Below, in pieces: positions 1 to 8,458 of a DNA stretch of 64,000 bases. Position numbers and translations under genes: made by a program. The stretch lies in contig JAJYXM010000016.1 in assembly GCA_021796435.1 (NCBI GenBank), positions 1,429,580 to 1,493,579 of the forward strand, read 5' to 3'. Positions within the stretch are counted from its first letter, which is position 1. The number at the start of each line of letters is the position of its first letter. Source of the DNA: a bacterium. GTDB lineage: Bacteria; Patescibacteriota; Patescibacteriia; 2-12-FULL-60-25. Under the pieces are notes generated by a model, which worked only from the letters and a program-made list of their open reading frames with translations, had not been told where the DNA came from and did no database searches.

Positions 1-16
1 GGGATGACAGCGACGA

Positions 17-238
17 CTAGTCAGGATAGATCTGATTACCCTCTTCGTCGAAGAGCTTTATGGCTTGGACCGGGCAGGCTTGTGCAGCGAGCAAGATATT
101 ATCGTCATCATCAGCCTTAGGATCCACGACGTACGCCTTGTTCTCGTCATCCAACTGGAATACGCCGGGCGCAACAGTCACACAGGGTGCGGCACCGATG
201 CAGGCTTCGCGATCTATCTCTATCCTTGCGATCTTCAT
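17..238 (-). CDS. Ferredoxin with a three-cysteine cluster site
   Basis: Small electron carrier of 73 residues, last gene of the isc operon. Cys13 and Cys19 (motif CIGAAPC) and Cys55 (ACPVQAI) are the only cluster ligands visible; Ala16 stands where the second Cys of a usual CxxCxxC motif would be. Ferredoxins of this shape normally carry a [3Fe-4S] cluster, or a [4Fe-4S] cluster with one non-Cys ligand. An acidic run at residues 43-46 fits a docking surface for a redox partner. Its ATG overlaps the stop of the iscU-like gene (ATGA), so the two are translationally coupled. A role as electron donor for cluster assembly is inferred from position; the partner is unknown. Confidence 0.85.
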   Translation of the reverse strand: MKIARIEIDREACIGAAPCVTVAPGVFQLDDENKAYVVDPKADDDDNILLAAQACPVQAIKLFDEEGNQIYPD

Positions 239-894
239 ACGCCAAAATATTTTTCCTTATAGAATCTTATGAGCTGCTCGACTTCCGGGATGCAGGACGG
301 GTTTCCGATCCCGACCTTAAGTTTGGCTTGGACCTTCTCCAGCGTATCCGCACCATCAAGCACGGCGTGTTCGATGTCCTTATCCGTGACTTTGGTCTCG
401 GGATCGACGATACGGCCATGTTCTTCCTCGACCTTATCCAAGCGTCCTGCGCGACGATACCAATCGTTGATGGCGGCACGCAACGCCTTATCGCCCAAGA
501 CGGAACAATGGATCTTACGAGCCGGCAACCCGCCAAGCCGTTCCATGATGTGCTGCGGTTTGAGCAGGCGAGCTTCATCCAAAGTCATGCCGCCGTTCTC
601 GGTCACCATGACCGACATCATGGAGGTCGAAGCGATGGCGGAGCCGCATCCGAAAGTCTTCCACTTGCAGTCGATAATCCTTTCCGTCTCGGGATCGACC
701 TTTATCCAGACTTTCATGGCATCACCACAAGCCGGACTGCCGACCAAGCCCATGGCTGCATCAGCATATGAGGATTCGTCCTGCATGAAATTACGCGGAT
801 TGAAGAAGTGGTCCTTGACCGCGTCGGAATAGAACCAGCTCTGCGTCCCTGTGCGGCTGACGATGTCGCCAGCCTGTTTATTGTCGGTGTCCAT
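235..894 (-). CDS. iscU: IscU/NifU-type Fe-S cluster scaffold protein
   Basis: Scaffold on which [2Fe-2S] and [4Fe-4S] clusters are built from sulfur supplied by IscS. The start of the conserved fold is visible (YSDAVKDHFFNPRN), followed by the three cluster cysteines in GSPACGDAMK, TFGCGSAIAS and KIHCSVLGDKA. The C-terminal about 60 residues (TDKDIEHAVLDGADTLE ... GIGNPSC) resemble the BFD-like [2Fe-2S] domain of NifU, but only part of its cysteines are present. The reading frame is open back to 969, but that stretch is a dispersed palindromic repeat (905-967), so I place the start at the ATG at 894; 909 is the alternative. No clear ribosome binding site precedes either. It lies between iscS and the ferredoxin gene. 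Confidence 0.88.
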   Translation of the reverse strand: MDTDNKQAGDIVSRTGTQSWFYSDAVKDHFFNPRNFMQDESSYADAAMGLVGSPACGDAMKVWIKVDPETERIIDCKWKTFGCGSAIASTSMMSVMVTENGGMTLDEARLLKPQHIMERLGGLPARKIHCSVLGDKALRAAINDWYRRAGRLDKVEEEHGRIVDPETKVTDKDIEHAVLDGADTLEKVQAKLKVGIGNPSCIPEVEQLIRFYKEKYFGV

Positions 895-904
895 ATCAAG
901 AAGT

Positions 905-967
905 GTCATTTCGAGCCTGTCGAGAAATCTTCCATCTGGAAGGTCTCTCCGCTTCGGTCGAGACGAC
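905..967. repeat. Dispersed palindromic repeat between iscS and iscU
   Basis: Two adjacent palindromes: ATTTCGAGCCTGTCGAGAAAT and then GTCTC...GAGAC around CCGCTTCGGTC. This is the style of the common GTCATTTCGAG-type intergenic repeats of many bacterial genomes. It sits between two co-transcribed genes, where it could form an mRNA hairpin that affects processing or the iscS:iscU ratio; that effect is inference. Confidence 0.7.
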
Positions 968-975
968 AATTATTT

Positions 976-2193
976 TTAAGCAAAATGTCTCATATCCAGA
1001 TTAACCGGACTCATCTGACGCAGCTTCTTGACGATGTCCGGGATGGTCTTAAGCACGTACCCTATATCGGATGGTCTGGTCGAATGGCCTAGCGTGAAAC
1101 GCAGTGAACCATGGGCTGCTTCATACGAAACACCGGTAGCCAAGATCACATGGGACGGATCGAGCGAGCTCGAGGCGCATGCGGAACCGGTCGAACAATA
1201 GATACCCTTGGCATCGAGATACAGGACAGCGGCTTCACCTTCGATATCCATGAAAGAGACGTTCACGTTGTTCGGCAGACGTTCAGTCGGATGGCCATTC
1301 AGCCTCGTCTTTCCGATGGTCAGCAGTCCGTTGATGAGATCGTCACGGAGCCTGATGAGCCGCGCGTTCTCTTTATCTTTTCCAGCTTGCGCGAGTTCCA
1401 GTGCTGCAGCGAGACCGATGATGCCTGGCACGTTTTCGGTTCCTGAACGTAGTCCCCGCTCTTGTCCGCCGCCACGTATCTGCGGAGCAAGCTTCATGCC
1501 CCGTCTGACGAAAAGCAGGCCGATACCTTTGGGGCCGTAGATCTTGGAACCGTTCAGAGTCAACAGGTCTACGTGGAGTTTCTCGACATCAAGATCCAAA
1601 GCGCCAGCGGCTTGGCAGGCATCAGAATGGAAATACGGAAGTTGCGTAGCGTTGGTTTTGCGCCATTTGAGCAAGGCTCGGCCGATATCGGCAATCGGTT
1701 GGATAGTGCCGATCTCGTTGTTGGCGTACATGACGGAAACCAAGACAGTTTCCGGACGCAGTGCTTCCTCAAGATCGCTGACAGCAATTTTGCCGAATTT
1801 ATCTACGGGTAAAACAGTGAGATCAATGGCTTTTGTCTTTGCGAGATATTGCAACGGTTCCAGGACGGCGTGATGCTCGACGGATGACGTTATGACATGG
1901 GGGATCTCGTACTGCGTACCGCGTACCGCGTGCTGTTGGGCACGGATAACGCCAAAAATAGCGAGGTTGTCCGATTCGGTCCCGCCGGAACAAAAAACCA
2001 TCTCATCGGCATGAGCATTCAAACTAGAGGCAATGGATTTACGCGCCTCATCGACCGCTTTTTTGGCCTCCAATCCAGGAGTATGGAAAGAGGAAGGATT
2101 AGCGAACTTCTCCGAAAAAAATGGCTGCATCCTTTCGAGGACTTCGGGATGTATGGGCGTGGTCGCCGCGTGATCTAGATAAACTTGGCGCAT
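976..2193 (-). CDS. iscS: Cysteine desulfurase IscS
   Basis: PLP enzyme that takes sulfur from L-cysteine and passes it as persulfide to IscU and other acceptors. The 405-residue length is normal. Visible landmarks: YLDHAATTPIHPEV at the N-terminus, GGTESDN, SVEHHAVL, the PLP-lysine segment LNGSKIYGPKG near residue 222, and the mobile active-site loop STGSACASSS near residue 334 with the catalytic Cys. Ser rather than His precedes the PLP lysine, a variant I do not consider disabling. The start ATG lies 9 bp after the iscR stop. Second gene of the operon iscR-iscS-iscU-ferredoxin and so probably controlled by the IscR operator upstream. Confidence 0.95.
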   Translation of the reverse strand: MRQVYLDHAATTPIHPEVLERMQPFFSEKFANPSSFHTPGLEAKKAVDEARKSIASSLNAHADEMVFCSGGTESDNLAIFGVIRAQQHAVRGTQYEIPHVITSSVEHHAVLEPLQYLAKTKAIDLTVLPVDKFGKIAVSDLEEALRPETVLVSVMYANNEIGTIQPIADIGRALLKWRKTNATQLPYFHSDACQAAGALDLDVEKLHVDLLTLNGSKIYGPKGIGLLFVRRGMKLAPQIRGGGQERGLRSGTENVPGIIGLAAALELAQAGKDKENARLIRLRDDLINGLLTIGKTRLNGHPTERLPNNVNVSFMDIEGEAAVLYLDAKGIYCSTGSACASSSLDPSHVILATGVSYEAAHGSLRFTLGHSTRPSDIGYVLKTIPDIVKKLRQMSPVNLDMRHFA

Positions 2194-2202
2194 GTAAGTC
2201 GG

Positions 2203-2601
2203 TTATTCATTTATGATGCTGGCCAGGGAAATGCCTTTGAGTGACCCATCGATCGCGGCTTGCACATCTGACCAGACTTTTTTGGATGGACATTTATGGC
2301 CGACCGGACACTCGACGGCACCCTGACATGAAACGAGTTCAAGCGGACCATCGACGGCCAAGAGGATGTCGGCCAAAGAGATTCTGGAGGCAGAACCAGC
2401 CAAAGCATACCCCCCGCCCCTACCCTGACGACCACTGATGAGCCCAGCTGACTTCAGTGCGCGTGCGATCTCTTCAAGGTATCCTTGCGAGATATGCATG
2501 CGCTGCGCGATGGCATCAAGACTCAACAATCCTTTGGCCAAAGCGAGCTCGACCATCAGGATGAGTGCATTATGTTCGCGGGAAGAGATGCGGAAAGCCA
2601 T
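2203..2601 (-). CDS. iscR: Rrf2-family Fe-S regulator IscR
   Basis: Winged-helix transcription factor that binds a [2Fe-2S] cluster and represses its own isc operon when clusters are plentiful. Of 132 residues; N-terminal HTH (SLDAIAQRMHISQGYLEEI) and wing (GRGGGYALA). The cluster ligands are Cys92, Cys98 and Cys104 in C-x5-C-x5-C spacing, the same numbering as the E. coli protein. First gene of the operon; the promoter is TTGACA-17-TATATT, and a 21-bp near-palindrome overlaps the -10 edge and the start region, as expected for autorepression. Function by family is firm; regulation here is inferred from the DNA. Confidence 0.93.
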   Translation of the reverse strand: MAFRISSREHNALILMVELALAKGLLSLDAIAQRMHISQGYLEEIARALKSAGLISGRQGRGGGYALAGSASRISLADILLAVDGPLELVSCQGAVECPVGHKCPSKKVWSDVQAAIDGSLKGISLASIINE

Positions 2602-2603
2602 AA

Positions 2604-2624
2604 TTCCTAGTTCGTAACAAGGAA
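2604..2624. promoter_or_regulatory. Probable IscR operator (21-bp palindrome)
   Basis: On the - strand the sequence is TTCCTTGTT-ACG-AACTAGGAA: nine-base arms with one mismatch around a 3-base centre, directly downstream of and touching the -10 box and running almost to the iscR start codon. The position suits autorepression. The match to known IscR type 1 or type 2 sites is only general. Confidence 0.6.
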
Positions 2625-2651
2625 TATAATCCTAGGCGAGATAAATGTCAA
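2623..2651 (-). promoter_or_regulatory. isc operon promoter
   Basis: TTGACA (2646-2651), 17-base spacer, TATATT (2623-2628): a near-consensus sigma-70 promoter. Predicted transcription start near 2616, giving a leader of about 15 bases. Confidence 0.85.
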
Positions 2652-2710
2652 AATACACACACAAACAGTGCCGCCCTCGCTTGAACTGGCGAGGGCGTTA
2701 GTGTGAGACA

Positions 2711-3199
2711 TCAGCGTGAGGACTGCTGGCGCAGCTCGTGATCGACGACCTCGCCGCAGGCGAAGGCGGAAAAGTAGCGCCGCAGCGCGTCTTCGTAGCT
2801 GTATTCGTTCGGCTTCCCGAACTCTTCACGCCGGAAGACGGGTGCGGGGTTGGCATGCATGAACGTGGTGCTGGCCAGGTCTTCGATCAGGTCGTTGATC
2901 GGAAGCAGGAACTCGACTCCCTGGGCGCGTGCCGCCATGGCGACCTTGTGCAGCATCGTGATGTAGAAGCCCCTCTCGTAGAGCGGCACACAACAGAGCT
3001 GGAAACGGCGCATGACGCCCCGCGCTTGATCGGCGGCGAAGCCATGAGGATTGAACCTTCCTTCGGGCTGGACAAAGCGCCAGCCCTTGCGTCGGTCATT
3101 CTTCCAGGCGTGATTCAGGAACTCGACGTAGTCGAGCGCGGGCAGCAACCGGCTGCAAGGAACGGTTATCTCTGGTTTTGTGTTGTTGGGATTGATCAA
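2711..3199 (-). CDS. Hypothetical protein, 162 residues
   Basis: I do not recognise this family. It is a soluble, basic, Arg-rich protein with no signal peptide or membrane segment; it has several aromatic/charged stretches (HAWKNDRRKGWRFVQPEGRF; YSYEDALRRYFSAF). I chose the TTG at 3199 because GGAGGT stands 5 bases before it, while the longer open frame to 3283 would run through the copA terminator at 3261-3293. It stands alone: 110 bp from iscR, and downstream of the copper operon terminator. Codon use is GC-rich, like other genes here with strong ribosome binding sites. Confidence 0.65.
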   Translation of the reverse strand: MINPNNTKPEITVPCSRLLPALDYVEFLNHAWKNDRRKGWRFVQPEGRFNPHGFAADQARGVMRRFQLCCVPLYERGFYITMLHKVAMAARAQGVEFLLPINDLIEDLASTTFMHANPAPVFRREEFGKPNEYSYEDALRRYFSAFACGEVVDHELRQQSSR

Positions 3200-3260
3200 G
3201 GGACACCTCCGTGCGGCAAGACTAGTCAAAGAAGGCCTATAAGTCAAGACAGGAAGGCGG

Positions 3261-3293
3261 AAAAAACGAAAGGGCACGATCAATCGCGCCCTT
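3261..3293 (-). terminator. Terminator of the copper operon
   Basis: On the - strand, the stem AAGGGCgCGAT/ATCGtGCCCTT with a 2-base loop is followed by TCGTTTTTT, 20 bp after the copA stop codon. Confidence 0.85.
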
Positions 3294-3313
3294 CCGATGA
3301 TAAACCGTCCACC

Positions 3314-5542
3314 CTATCTCATCCTCCTGGCTATGCGCAGAGAGTTGGACAATACGCTCACGCTAGAGAATGCCATGGCGAGTCCGGCGAAGATCGGATT
3401 CAACAAGCCGAACGCGGCAAGCGGGATACCGATGGCATTATAGACGAAAGCCCAGAACAGATTCTGTTTGATGGCACGGAAGGTCAGGCGCGCCAAGCGG
3501 ATGGCTTCCGCGGCTTTGGTCGGCGAACCGCCCATGATCACGATCTGTCCGGTCGCGATAGCGACATCAGTTCCGGTACCTACGGCTATACCTAAATCAG
3601 ATTGCGCGAGAGCTGGCGCATCATTCAAGCCATCGCCGACAAAGGCAACCTTCTTGCCTTTGGCTTGGAGCGCTTTTATCTCATCCGCTTTTCCGGTCGG
3701 CGTGACTTCGGCGAGAACGGTAGTGATGCCTAAAGTCTGCGCTATGGCTTCGGCGGTCGCTCGACTGTCGCCAGTGAGCAACGCCGTTTCGACGCCCATG
3801 GTCTTCAGGGTGCGTATCGCGTCGATAGCGTCCGTCTTAGGCCTATCCTGCGCGGCGATCAGCCCAAGCAACTTTCCATCATAAGCCACAGCCATGACAG
3901 TTTTCGCAGCAGAACGCAGATCCTTTATGGATGCCATGTCTTGGGCTCCAACGGCGGAAAAAACCCATTCAGGTTTGCCGAGCAAAGCAACTTTACCTTC
4001 AAGAGTGCCCTTAATCCCCTGTCCCGGTACGGCGGTGAAGCCGTCGATCGGCAGCTTGGCTAGGCTATGTGCTTGGGCAGCCTCCAGAACCGCCGTAGCC
4101 AAAGGGTGTTCGGAAACCGCTTCAAGCGATGCAGCGATCCGCAGGAGAGTATCCTCATCACCATCTGTCGCCACCACGTCCGTCACCGTCGGTTTGCCTT
4201 CGGTCAATGTGCCCGTCTTGTCGAAGACGACCATACCGATGTTCCGCGCAGCCTCGAGGGCTGAACCATCCTTCACCAAAATACCCTTCTTGGCGCCAGC
4301 TCCTGTCCCGACCATGATGGCGGCGGGCGTGGCGAGCCCCATCGCGCAGGGACAGGCGACGATCAAGACCGCGACGGCATGACGGATAGCTTCACCCAAC
4401 GGGGCGCCGGAAAAAAGCCAGGCGACGAAAGAGATTATCGCGATGATGATGACGGCAGGCACAAAGACAGAAGAAACCTTATCGACTATCTTTTCGACCG
4501 GCGATTTAGTGGACAGCGCGTGTTCGACGGTAGCGACGATCGCGTCCAAAGCGGTCTGGCCGGGCTCGACCGTCACCCTTAGCTTAAAGGAACCGGTCCC
4601 GTTGACGGTCGCGCCAAAGACCTTGTCACCGCTGTTCTTCTCAACCGGAATCGGTTCTCCGGTCAACATGGATTCGTCGACGCTCGAAACACCGTCCACG
4701 ATCTCACCATCGATAGGAATACGCTCTCCAGGTTTGACCAAACAGACGTCTCCTATCTTAAGCTGCGAGGGATCGACGTCTTCCGTAGAGCCATCTGCCT
4801 TCTGCTTATGCGCCAATTTGGCGTGCAGACCGAGCAGTGCCTGGATAGCGGCACCTGCCTTCATGCGTTGCCGTGCTTCAAGATATTTACCCAGCAACAG
4901 GAAGAGGATGATTATGCCAGCCGTCTCGAAATACACCTGATCATAGTGACCTACGAATAACGAGTAGGTACTCCAAAGCAATGCCGAGCCGGTACCGACA
5001 GTCACCAGCGTGTCCATGTTGGCGCGGTGATGCTTCAGTTCGTTCAGGGTACCGGTATGGAATTTACGGCCGAACCAAGCGACCAATAGCCAGGCAGCAA
5101 TCAGATCCAAGACAAGCCAAGCTGGGCGTCCGAGTATGGTGCCGACATCAGGCATAGTGAACATGCTGGCAATGAGCGGAAGACCGAGGATGAAGGAAAT
5201 GACCAAGCCTTTACGGTCGATGTATCCACCATGCGACAAATGGGAGCCGGAAGACGCGTCATGCGCCATGCCAGACATCTCGTGTCCACCGTGTCCCATG
5301 ATGTGGCCAGACATGGCGTGAGGCGTCGGATCTTCCAGGACAGCCTCATAACCATTATCGCGTATGACCTTGGCCAAAGAGTTTTGGTCCGCCTTCGATT
5401 CGTCGTACTCTACGGTGGCGCGCTCAGTCGCGAAATTCACGTTAGCGTTGACGACGCCAGGGCTTTTCTGCAGAGCTTTTTCCGTAGTGATAGCGCATGA
5501 CGCGCAATGCATGCCTTGGATCGGGATGATGATCTTTTTCAT
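3314..5542 (-). CDS. copA: Cu(+)-exporting P1B-type ATPase CopA
   Basis: Membrane pump that exports Cu(+) (or Ag(+)) at the cost of ATP. One N-terminal heavy-metal-associated domain (GMHCASC, Cys13 and Cys16), then a His/Met-rich linker at about residues 80-105 ([16 protein letters not shown]), eight expected transmembrane helices, TGEP, the metal site [10 protein letters not shown] in helix 6, the phosphorylation motif DKTGTLTEG, and the hinge [10 protein letters not shown]. 742 residues is normal. The ATG starts 1 bp after the stop of the upstream HMA-TauE-cupredoxin gene, so they are co-expressed; an intrinsic terminator follows. The linker may be an added copper-binding site. Confidence 0.95.
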   Translation of the reverse strand: MKKIIIPIQGMHCASCAITTEKALQKSPGVVNANVNFATERATVEYDESKADQNSLAKVIRDNGYEAVLEDPTPHAMSGHIMGHGGHEMSGMAHDASSGSHLSHGGYIDRKGLVISFILGLPLIASMFTMPDVGTILGRPAWLVLDLIAAWLLVAWFGRKFHTGTLNELKHHRANMDTLVTVGTGSALLWSTYSLFVGHYDQVYFETAGIIILFLLLGKYLEARQRMKAGAAIQALLGLHAKLAHKQKADGSTEDVDPSQLKIGDVCLVKPGERIPIDGEIVDGVSSVDESMLTGEPIPVEKNSGDKVFGATVNGTGSFKLRVTVEPGQTALDAIVATVEHALSTKSPVEKIVDKVSSVFVPAVIIIAIISFVAWLFSGAPLGEAIRHAVAVLIVACPCAMGLATPAAIMVGTGAGAKKGILVKDGSALEAARNIGMVVFDKTGTLTEGKPTVTDVVATDGDEDTLLRIAASLEAVSEHPLATAVLEAAQAHSLAKLPIDGFTAVPGQGIKGTLEGKVALLGKPEWVFSAVGAQDMASIKDLRSAAKTVMAVAYDGKLLGLIAAQDRPKTDAIDAIRTLKTMGVETALLTGDSRATAEAIAQTLGITTVLAEVTPTGKADEIKALQAKGKKVAFVGDGLNDAPALAQSDLGIAVGTGTDVAIATGQIVIMGGSPTKAAEAIRLARLTFRAIKQNLFWAFVYNAIGIPLAAFGLLNPIFAGLAMAFSSVSVLSNSLRIARRMR

Positions 5543-5543
5543 A

Positions 5544-6866
5544 TCAGTCGATTACGTTGAATGAACCGCGGACCATGCCCATGCCGCACGAAAAGGCTAT
5601 GCGGCCCGTGTGCGTGGGCGTGAAGCGGAAGGTGTTGATGCCTGTATTTATCGGCGCAGAGATACCCAGCTCGCGTGACACGATAGAGTTCGTGCATCCG
5701 CCGGCGTGCGTGCCGTCGACTTCCCATCTGACGGGTACGCCCTTACGGATAGTCAGATCACTTGGTTCGTATCCGCTTGAAGTGATGGTCATATGGACGA
5801 CTTGTTCGGTAGCGTCAGAGGGAACAGCGGCTGCCTTGGCCGTCTCCGTATTCGCGAACGCCCCGTCGAACGAGATGCCAAGTACGCTGAAACCGGCTTG
5901 CACCTGACTGATGGCGAAAAAGAACATGACTGCTCCGACCATCAAGCGCAACGCACCGTGTTTAAGGCTGACTTTGGCGGCAAAGGCCGTCACACCAAGC
6001 AGAACCGGCAGGGTACCGAGAGCAAAACCGGTCAGCAGGAGGAATCCGTTCAAGGCGGATCCGGACGCCAAAGCCAGCGCCTGCGCCGTCTGAGTGAACC
6101 CGCAAGGCAAGACAAAAGTCACCGCTCCGACGAGGAATGGGGTCACGCCGCCGGGCCGTTTCTTGACCTTATCCGCGAAGACGTGAAGCGAAGAAGGAAG
6201 AGAAACCCCCAGCTTGGACAATGATGGCGAGAGGTCCAATAGGTTCAAAGCGACAGCCAAGAATCCGATACCCATGGCCAAAGCCAACACGCCATACCAA
6301 CCGGCTGTAGCAACAGGCAATGCGCCCCCGATGGAACCAAGGAGCGCGCCACCGACCATGAACGTCGCCAAGCGGCCTGCATGCATGAGCAGCGTCTTCT
6401 TTCGTGAGACGGATTCGGCACTATAAGCCAGCATGAAGCCGCCCGTAGTAGCCAAGCACGAGGAGAGCGAGGCGACGATCCCGAGGACGAACAACGCGCC
6501 GAAGGAAGCGCCAGCACTGACTGAGGGGAACATGTTTCGGATCGGCGACCATAAAACAGCACCGACGAAACCGATGATGATCAGGGCAATGAGGGCGCGG
6601 CGCAAACGACGGAAGAAGGGTTCGGAGCTAGATGGTAAGCGGCAGCCTTGCGGATACAGCTTATAACCATGGCTTTCAAGTTGACGGTTCAAAAGGTCCA
6701 GATCCGGATCTCGCGCTTCATCCTTGACCCTGACCGCGGCGCGTCCTTGTTTGACCGAAACCTCGGCCTCCATCACGCCGGCGATATCAAGCAAGACGTC
6801 AGAGATGAGTTTCTCGCAAGATTTACAGGTCATGCCTGTGACCTGATAGATGATTACACGTGGCAT
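5544..6866 (-). CDS. HMA-TauE/SafE-cupredoxin fusion, copper handling
   Basis: Single 440-residue chain with three parts. Residues 1-70 are a heavy-metal-associated domain with CKSC (Cys14, Cys17). Residues about 90-335 are a polytopic membrane domain of the sulfite-exporter-TauE/UreH-like or DsbD-like kind, with paired Cys/Pro motifs ([20 protein letters not shown]). Residues about 345-440 form a cupredoxin-like domain on the outside, with probable ligands in [10 protein letters not shown] and FSCGMGM. Such proteins are found in copper operons and probably move copper between HMA, membrane and outer cupredoxin, but the reaction is not established here. Second gene of the operon, 1 bp before copA. 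Confidence 0.85.
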   Translation of the reverse strand: MPRVIIYQVTGMTCKSCEKLISDVLLDIAGVMEAEVSVKQGRAAVRVKDEARDPDLDLLNRQLESHGYKLYPQGCRLPSSSEPFFRRLRRALIALIIIGFVGAVLWSPIRNMFPSVSAGASFGALFVLGIVASLSSCLATTGGFMLAYSAESVSRKKTLLMHAGRLATFMVGGALLGSIGGALPVATAGWYGVLALAMGIGFLAVALNLLDLSPSLSKLGVSLPSSLHVFADKVKKRPGGVTPFLVGAVTFVLPCGFTQTAQALALASGSALNGFLLLTGFALGTLPVLLGVTAFAAKVSLKHGALRLMVGAVMFFFAISQVQAGFSVLGISFDGAFANTETAKAAAVPSDATEQVVHMTITSSGYEPSDLTIRKGVPVRWEVDGTHAGGCTNSIVSRELGISAPINTGINTFRFTPTHTGRIAFSCGMGMVRGSFNVID

Positions 6867-6924
6867 AAGATAAAAATATCAAGATTTAAGGAGAATAACC
6901 AGAGAAGCAAAAAGTCTCCGATGG

Positions 6925-7263
6925 TCACTCCCTCTTGATACCGCCTTGTTCTTCGAATTTTCCTCTATCCGGGTGGAGCAGGGTGCTAAAATCCTGTCGT
7001 TGCTTCGGCGTCTCAAGAGGTCGAACGCAGGCTGTGTCTGACGTATCGAGGGCCGACAGGCGGAAAGGATGCTCGTCCAACAGATTATGGCCGCCCTCAT
7101 CCTCATGGGCATTCAAGCAACAGGGCATGACATCATACATGGCGGCATGGATCATGGTCTTTCCGTCCATGTCATGTACCTCCATGGCGTGCGCTAACGA
7201 ACCGCAAAAAGGCAGCGGCAGGAAGCCGAGCAGCAGAGCGAGGGTCACGATCGTCTTGCGCAT
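6925..7263 (-). CDS. Exported Cys/His/Met-rich protein, first gene of copper operon
   Basis: 112-residue protein with a signal peptide (MRKTIVTLALLLGFLPLPF) and a probable cleavage near LAHA. The mature part has a possible metal-binding region: MEVHDMDGKTMIHAAM, then MPCCLNAHEDEGGHN. I place the start at 7263, because the promoter -10 box (7276-7281) lies just upstream and an earlier in-frame ATG at 7317 would precede the promoter. The C-terminal half is charged and not recognised. Location before the HMA-TauE-cupredoxin and copA genes suggests an extracytoplasmic copper-binding protein; this is inference. Confidence 0.7.
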   Translation of the reverse strand: MRKTIVTLALLLGFLPLPFCGSLAHAMEVHDMDGKTMIHAAMYDVMPCCLNAHEDEGGHNLLDEHPFRLSALDTSDTACVRPLETPKQRQDFSTLLHPDRGKFEEQGGIKRE

Positions 7264-7275
7264 CTTGATTGATCC

Positions 7276-7304
7276 AGTATGCAGGCAGTCCGCATAACCG
7301 TCAA
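7276..7304 (-). promoter_or_regulatory. Copper operon promoter
   Basis: TTGACG (7299-7304), 17-base spacer, CATACT (7276-7281), with a start predicted only a few bases before the ATG at 7263. I see no CopY- or CsoR-like operator. Confidence 0.7.
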
Positions 7305-7334
7305 TCATAGCTATCAAATAGAGCGTCTTTTCGC

Positions 7335-7340
7335 TATACT
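7335..7340 (+). promoter_or_regulatory. Possible leaderless promoter of the lipoprotein gene
   Basis: TATACT ends 6 bases before the ATG at 7347, so transcription would start at or next to the start codon. No good -35 box is seen. Confidence 0.45.
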
Positions 7341-7346
7341 TATGCC

Positions 7347-8456
7347 ATGTTCATAAAAAGAATAGCTATCGTCATTTCGGTCCTGGCGCTCGTCGGTGCA
7401 GGTTGTAACCAAGATCTGACGGCGCCTAAGATCGCCGAGCCTTTCTCCAATCCGATCACGGAAAATGCGCAGATTCCGCTGAACCAAGGATTCGGGACGT
7501 TGCCAAAAATAGATTTTCCGAAAAGCTCAGCTTCCATCACTTTGGAGAACAGTTTGCCGAAACTCCCCAAGACGATCACCGTCCTTCGCCTGAAAAAAGG
7601 GCTGCCCAACGATACGGAAATGCGGCAGATCACGCGTGTCTTGGATATCCCGGCGGCGACGCTCGGCGATTTTTCCGTGGTATCGGAAACCGACCTGACG
7701 TGGACGGATAAGGACGGATACAAATGGAACTACCGCGGAGCTGACAATACATTGGAATTCTGGAGCGATGTCAACAGCAAACTCCTGACGGTCTCGAGCC
7801 TTCGGGATTATGACGAACTGGTGAATACTGCGACGGCTTTCATATTGGCGAAAGGCATTAAAAGCGCCTATTACCGTCCTGGTTTCGTATATCCGGACTG
7901 GAACCTGTGGTGGTATACGGCTGAGACGCAGAACCTCTGCATGACACGCGACATCGTGAACAGCATCCGAGCCATAGGCGCTTCCGTCTCGCTCGTCGCG
8001 GGGCAGCCGCCGACGCTCGTACCCAGGGCGAGCAATACCTGCGTCTCGCCGGAGTTCCCGACGCGGCAAGTCGTGCGTTTCCGCACGCTGATGGACGAAC
8101 GCGACGTGGTGAAGAACGACGGAAGTTATATGAATGGCGCGGAAATCGTCGTGGACAACACGGAGAACAAGGTCGTATCCGGCAAGATGACGCTATACAG
8201 CGACCCTGACAGGTCGGACTATTCGTCCATCGACGACAAGAAAGCCACCGAGCTGCTCAAGTCCGGCGGATTATCCGGGGCATCAGGTGAGATAACCTTA
8301 AACGATTATCAACTGGTCCTGTATCGCTTAGACGACACGAGCAAGGCACCGAACGAAACCTATCTCATCCCTGCACTGCTCGGCGTCGGCAAACGCAAGA
8401 CGACCAACGGAACACAGCAAGACTTCAGCATAGTCGTGCCGCTCTTGGCGCAATAG
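7347..8456 (+). CDS. Predicted lipoprotein, hypothetical
   Basis: 369-residue exported protein with a lipoprotein signal peptide: MFIKRIAIVISVLALVGAG followed by Cys20 (lipobox LVGAGC). The mature protein is rich in Thr, Asp and Leu; it contains WNLWWYTAETQNLC and a conserved-looking stretch RTLMDERDVVKNDGSYMNGAEI. I recognise no catalytic motif. The likely -10 box leaves almost no leader. The next gene (membrane protein) starts 2 bp after its stop, so the two form an operon. Candidate roles include a surface-anchored binding or envelope assembly protein; nothing in the sequence decides. Confidence 0.75.
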   Translation: MFIKRIAIVISVLALVGAGCNQDLTAPKIAEPFSNPITENAQIPLNQGFGTLPKIDFPKSSASITLENSLPKLPKTITVLRLKKGLPNDTEMRQITRVLDIPAATLGDFSVVSETDLTWTDKDGYKWNYRGADNTLEFWSDVNSKLLTVSSLRDYDELVNTATAFILAKGIKSAYYRPGFVYPDWNLWWYTAETQNLCMTRDIVNSIRAIGASVSLVAGQPPTLVPRASNTCVSPEFPTRQVVRFRTLMDERDVVKNDGSYMNGAEIVVDNTENKVVSGKMTLYSDPDRSDYSSIDDKKATELLKSGGLSGASGEITLNDYQLVLYRLDDTSKAPNETYLIPALLGVGKRKTTNGTQQDFSIVVPLLAQ

Positions 8457-8458
8457 AC

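Noticed and set aside
235-969. IscU frame starting at 969
   Set aside because: The extra N-terminus is translated from a palindromic repeat; family proteins begin near YSDxVxDHF.
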